64,000 nt of DNA from Posidonia oceanica (lineage: Eukaryota > Streptophyta > Magnoliopsida > Alismatales > Posidoniaceae). The stretch spans positions 8,432,001 to 8,496,000 of the forward strand of contig JAZBRS010000044.1 of assembly GCA_037176725.1 (NCBI GenBank). The letters run 5' to 3'. Both the position numbers and the translations under genes were made by a program. The notes under the pieces were generated by a model. The model saw nothing but the letters and a program-made list of their open reading frames with translations. It made no database searches and was not told the DNA's origin. Positions 60,213 through 64,000 of the stretch are shown here, piece by piece (the first letter of the stretch is position 1; the number at the start of each line of letters is the position of its first letter).

Positions 60213-60368
60213 AATCTGTTCGGGGGTGCTGCTCTATCTGCAGGGATTTTCCATTTGAGTGGTCTACTTCTGCTGCTTGCCGCTCGCTGCTCGATACAGT
60301 TCGTTCGTTCAGTGGTTCGGGTGCTTTGGTTGTTATGCTATTCTAGTTGTTTGATTGTGAATGTCTTT

Positions 60369-61165
60369 GGTTGCATTTGGAAACGTTTTTTTTTACGAAA
60401 CTTATTAGAAAAAGTTGATTTTTTGTTAAACTATACTGTTTGTAATTTTTATGGAGATAAAGAAAATTTTGTTTGGTTTATATATTTAATAAGCACTTTT
60501 GAGTTAATCAAAAGACTATATTGTCCTCGCCATAACCGCCGCCACCGCCACCACCCCTCGTCGGCCGCCGGCTGTTGCCTGCCGCCGTTCGCTGTTGTCC
60601 GCCACCCGTCACCGTTGTCGCCGCCAGCGTCTGCCGCCATCGTCCACCGCCCATCGCCGTCTGCCACCCGCTGCCATCATCCACCGCTATCCGCTGTCGT
60701 TGCCACCCGCCACCACCTGTCACCGCCGTCTACCGTTCGTCGCCGCAGTCGTCCCTTGCTACAGCCACCGTTCGCCGCCCCCCGTCGACACCGTTCACCA
60801 TTGCCACCGTTCGCCGCCATCCACTGCCCTTCATCGATGGTGCCATTGCCGTCCGCCGCTGCTATCACCGTCGCCATTCGCTGCCATTGTCGTTTTAGGT
60901 TCATGTTGTAATTAAAATCAACTTTTAAGAATATTATTGGAAAAGTAATGACTAATATTTATAGTTTTTCAAAAATTTAATATCTATTAGTTTCTCAAAA
61001 AGTTGTCCAATAACTTAAAATGAATTAAAAAGCTATAATCATCTTTTTTGAAAAAGTTCAACAAGCTGACATTGTTTGAAAACGCTTATTAGACAATAAG
61101 CGCTTATTAGACAATAAGCGTTTAACACAATAAGCAGGTGCAAAAAAATGTTTTCAAACGCTACC
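60369..61165. mobile_element. Short inverted-repeat element with a GC-rich insert
   Basis: GGTTGCATTTGGAAACG at 60369 and, on the other strand, GGTAGCGTTTGAAAACA at 61165 form imperfect terminal repeats, flanked by TTT on both sides. The ends resemble Harbinger/Tourist-type MITEs. The interior right side has AATAAGCGCTTATT palindromes (61090-61125). A GC-rich block fills 60530-60896. No transposase. Confidence 0.4.
60530..60896. repeat. GC-rich (CCGCCA/CGTCGC)-type low-complexity block
   Basis: Degenerate tandem repeats of CCGCCACC, CGCCGTC and TGCCGCC. All frames are open in places (Pro/His/Arg or Gly/Asp/Trp-rich) because of the repeat, so the ORFs here are not taken as genes. Confidence 0.85.
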
Positions 61166-63424
61166 TTTGTCACACCCCACCTACTTGTACAATGGGGGTG
61201 AAGATCACATATAACTTAATAATTGTAAATCCAAACAACATTCTTTATCCAAATTGATTTCATCATTCATGTCACAAGTCATAAGGAATTTCAACAACAT
61301 TTACAAGTCAAGATAGAAATGTTTACTATTCATTACATTTTTTTCATACATTAGCATTAGACTTATTACATTCTAAATACCTTAGAAGCAGAAACAACCT
61401 TACCCAAACTAAATAGTAGATGTCTTTGCACAAAATGGTTTAACCTCTAAAGGAGTACTCGAGAAGGTGGATGGTTAATGTTGTCACTACTTTTGCCTTG
61501 GAGCTGAAAAAGAAACAACAAGAAACTATGCGTCCAACAATAAGGACTCAGTGAGTGGAACAACCAATAAAGGATTTAAAACACCTCCATTCAAACAACC
61601 CAAAATATTACTTCTAGTAATATTGATGATACTAAAGTTTCATCTCCTATCATGTGTCACACAATCATTTCCTTAAGTTTGTCCAAAAGTGTCCATACAT
61701 CTCTAAAGTAAGAGCTATACAAGGAAATTTTAAATAATCACCAAGGTAAAACGAATATATCTATCCATGTTATATCAAATAAGATCCAGCACTTTTTATG
61801 TATAAATATATAAACACTTCTATTTAGTATATTAAGGGAAAAGAACTTCAACTGAATGGGTCATGCCCAAGGCCGAAAGTTCGTAACCTAAGGAAGACAA
61901 AATATTTGCCATCACTTTTGCTAAGTGTAGATTAAGCACACAAGGCCACATGGCACACATGGCAATTTACCACACATATACTTTAGCACACAAGGCCATT
62001 AAACTTGGCACACAAGGCCATAGAGATAGCTAGAACATGTTATCTAAACACCCATTAGTAAAAGTTTTTTCCTGATTGAGAATTAATTCTTTGAATACTT
62101 TAAAATAAATAGCTTCCATCAAATCACTTATATGCAATTCATTTATGATAGCAAACAATGACCATAGATAATAAAGAAAAAAGACAATAAGCTATTTGCA
62201 TTATTATAAGCTAGCATGTATTGAAATATATGCATAAATATTTCAAAGATTTTCCCAAGACTCCTATTTTCTTTTATACCTTGCATCAAGTAAATTTTTC
62301 CATGCCCAACTTAGCATTAGAAAGAAAGCTAAGGTTTTAGGTACCTATTTCCAAGGTTCCTGCATCCAACTCATAATCATTATCTCAAACATAATATTTA
62401 TGTTCACAAAGGTGCTCTTCCAAGTTTATGTAATCAACTTGGGTTAACTTGGGTTCCCTACCATCACATTGGTAGATTTTACACACGTTTTCATAAAACA
62501 AGGAAACATATAAACATACACTTTTCTCATGATGTTCATTTTATCCTTAAAGTACTTGCAAATAAATTTTCACCATGTAACAACAAGGCATGGTATAATA
62601 ATAACATTCTATGAGATTTTCAAATCTTCTTTTATAAAAAAATATCTAAAAAAAATAACATTTCGGTACAATGACACATGCTATTTAGTCCACACAACAA
62701 TATATAAGAATATGTATATGTATGTCAAACCCATGAGAACTTTTTAACCAAAATTTTAGCATTTCAAATCTAAACTTGAGATCTTATAACTTCCTTATCC
62801 TCACCTCATGTCACATTTATCCATGAGATGTAGGTTATGCACAACAAGTATAGTTCAAATACCATATATGTAAACCTAACCATAAACCAAATCCTTGTTA
62901 AAAAATGTGAGTTTATATTATACAAGTGATCCATAGGATAGATTAAAGGAAATACGATGATTTTGAGGAAGAGGAAGAACCACTCACCTTCAAGAAACAA
63001 CCTCCTTTTCAAGCTCTCCAACCATAGTCCTAAGTTTTAACCAAAAACCTAAGATTTGTGTGTGTGTGTGTTTGTGTGTGTGGGTATCCACCCTAAATTC
63101 CCTCAAATGGATGTTGTCCCCATGCCCTCCTTGTACTCGCCGGCACGAGGAGAATGTCCGGCATACTTGGCAGCTCTAGCAACCCCAACGGTGGTGTAAG
63201 GAGAAGGGAGAGAGAGTCAGGGTTTGGGGAGGAAAGGAGAAGGAGAAGAGAAAAAGGGAGAAGAAATGGGTGTTGTGCTCGTGTTGGTTAGGTGGGGAAG
63301 AAGGATTAAATAGGCATTTTTCATGCCTCCCCTAAAGAAGGTTCATTTTGCAAAACTCCCCATCATTCCTTCATCTCTTTTTTTTGCTAAGTGTATTACT
63401 CTCCCTATGCCATGCATCCAGGGA
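61166..63424. other. Unclassified AT-rich DNA, no gene seen
   Basis: 61183 onward has TCACACCCCACC and 'AGCACACAAGGCCA' repeated at about 61935, 61984 and 62010. A (GT)n tract lies at 63056-63082 and a purine-rich stretch at 63200-63270. It may include the LTR or spacer of the Ty3/gypsy element that begins at 63425, but I could not find termini. Confidence 0.4.
63056..63082. repeat. (GT)n microsatellite
   Basis: TG repeats interrupted once by TT. Confidence 0.95.
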
Positions 63425-64000
63425 GTAAAAAAGTGTATCATATATTAAAGGAAAATTATTAGTGGCAAGGTATAAAGAGGGAGATAGCCAAATATGTGTC
63501 TCGGTGTTTAATGTGCCAACAAGTCAAGTCTGAGCACCAAAGTCATGTAGGGACTCTTCAATCCCTACCCATTCCTGAATGGAAATGGAAACATATTACT
63601 ATAGATTTTGTGATTTGTTTGTCTCGTACTCCAAAGGGTCATGATGCCATATGGGTGATTGTGGATAAGTTAACTAAGACAACTCATTTCTTGCCAATTA
63701 AGAAAACCCTTTCCTTGGAGAAATTGGCAATAATTTATGTGAACTAGATTGTGCCGTTGCATGGGGCTCCAGCCTCTATTGTATCTGATAGAGATCCATG
63801 GTTTACTTCAAGATTTTGGCTAAGTCAGCAAAAGGCATTGGGAACTAAGTTGAAGTTCAACACAGCTTTCCACCATCAAACTGATGGGCAATTAGAAAGA
63901 ACAATCCAAACGCTTGAGGACATGCTTAGAGCTTGTGTATTAGATTTTTCAAGAAGTTGGGATGAACATTTGTCACCGATAGAGTTTGCTTACAACAATA
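63425..64000 (+). pseudogene. Ty3/gypsy integrase fragment, leaves the window
   Basis: Plus-strand reading gives ENYQWQGIKREIAKYVSRC then LMCQQVK (zinc-binding CxxC about 63500), PEWKWKHITIDFV (first catalytic D), DAIWVIVDKLTKTTHFLP, a TAG at 63748, then [15 protein letters not shown] (second D) and [20 protein letters not shown] (E retained). These are chromovirus (Tekay/Del-type) integrase phrases, different from the Tat integrase at 23 kb. The upstream RT is missing, so the copy is truncated on the left. It would insert element DNA; one stop makes this copy non-functional as read. Confidence 0.85.

Noticed and set aside
60255..60915. A 218-codon ORF and others on both strands
   Set aside because: Created by the GC-rich trinucleotide-like repeat; composition only, with no domain.

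Overview
This is nuclear DNA from a flowering plant. It contains plant-type Ty1/copia and Ty3/gypsy LTR retrotransposons, hAT and probable CACTA DNA transposons, AT-rich intergenic DNA and short GT-AG introns. I see no rRNA, tRNA or CRISPR. No species can be named from the sequence alone. One small gene (48.4-48.8 kb) looks like a host gene; almost everything else is nested transposable elements, and I placed most boundaries from terminal TG...CA or inverted repeats plus target site duplications (TSDs).

Layout. 1-8.5 kb is a stack of LTRs: an edge-truncated Tat-type LTR (1-1241, minus) in a SIRE-like copia LTR (1242-2118); an Ogre/Tat-like LTR fragment (to 5764, minus) split by a 2.55-kb solo LTR (2361-4914, TSD CTATG); and a copia gag plus LTR (5765-8528, minus) split by a 1.45-kb solo LTR (6184-7630, TSD CCTGC). 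8.5-10.77 kb is unclassified repeat DNA with a TATA box. A truncated minus-strand LTR element (10769-35177, TSD GCATT) contains the main object of the window, a 21.9-kb Tat/Ogre-type Ty3/gypsy element (12651-34588, TSD GCCTC).

The large element is laid out as LTR (1534 bp), primer binding site, leader with a perfect 22-bp hairpin, gag, zinc knuckle, two tandem aspartic proteases, G-patch, reverse transcriptase, Ty3-type RNase H, a second archaeal-type RNase H, integrase, then 9 kb of 3' sequence, polypurine tract and LTR. The 3' 9 kb holds two genes on the opposite strand: a 9-exon plant-mobile-domain (PMD) gene (30111 down to 25596) and a 2-exon PMD-like gene (32033 down to 30729). Their introns can survive retrotransposition because splice sites on the antisense strand are not read in the genomic RNA. 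A GGCGACT motif is clustered in the LTR upstream of its TATA box and again just upstream of each antisense gene. The sense polyprotein is broken by stops and frameshifts although the LTRs differ at only about 10 sites.

35.2-49.4 kb holds a SIRE-like copia remnant (minus), a probable CACTA end, a degenerate 2.9-kb hAT element (41735-44618, 8-bp TSD), a 1000-bp deletion-derivative hAT (44956-45955, perfect 8-bp TSD), and a host gene for a small secreted proline-rich protein whose upstream region is duplicated about 7 kb away. 49.4-56.5 kb is a copia element (TSD GTCTT) with a 2.5-kb Ogre-like solo LTR in its gag. 56.5-64 kb is AT-rich DNA, a LINE-type zf-RVT/RNase H remnant, a short inverted-repeat element with a GC-rich block, and the start of a Ty3/gypsy integrase that leaves the window.
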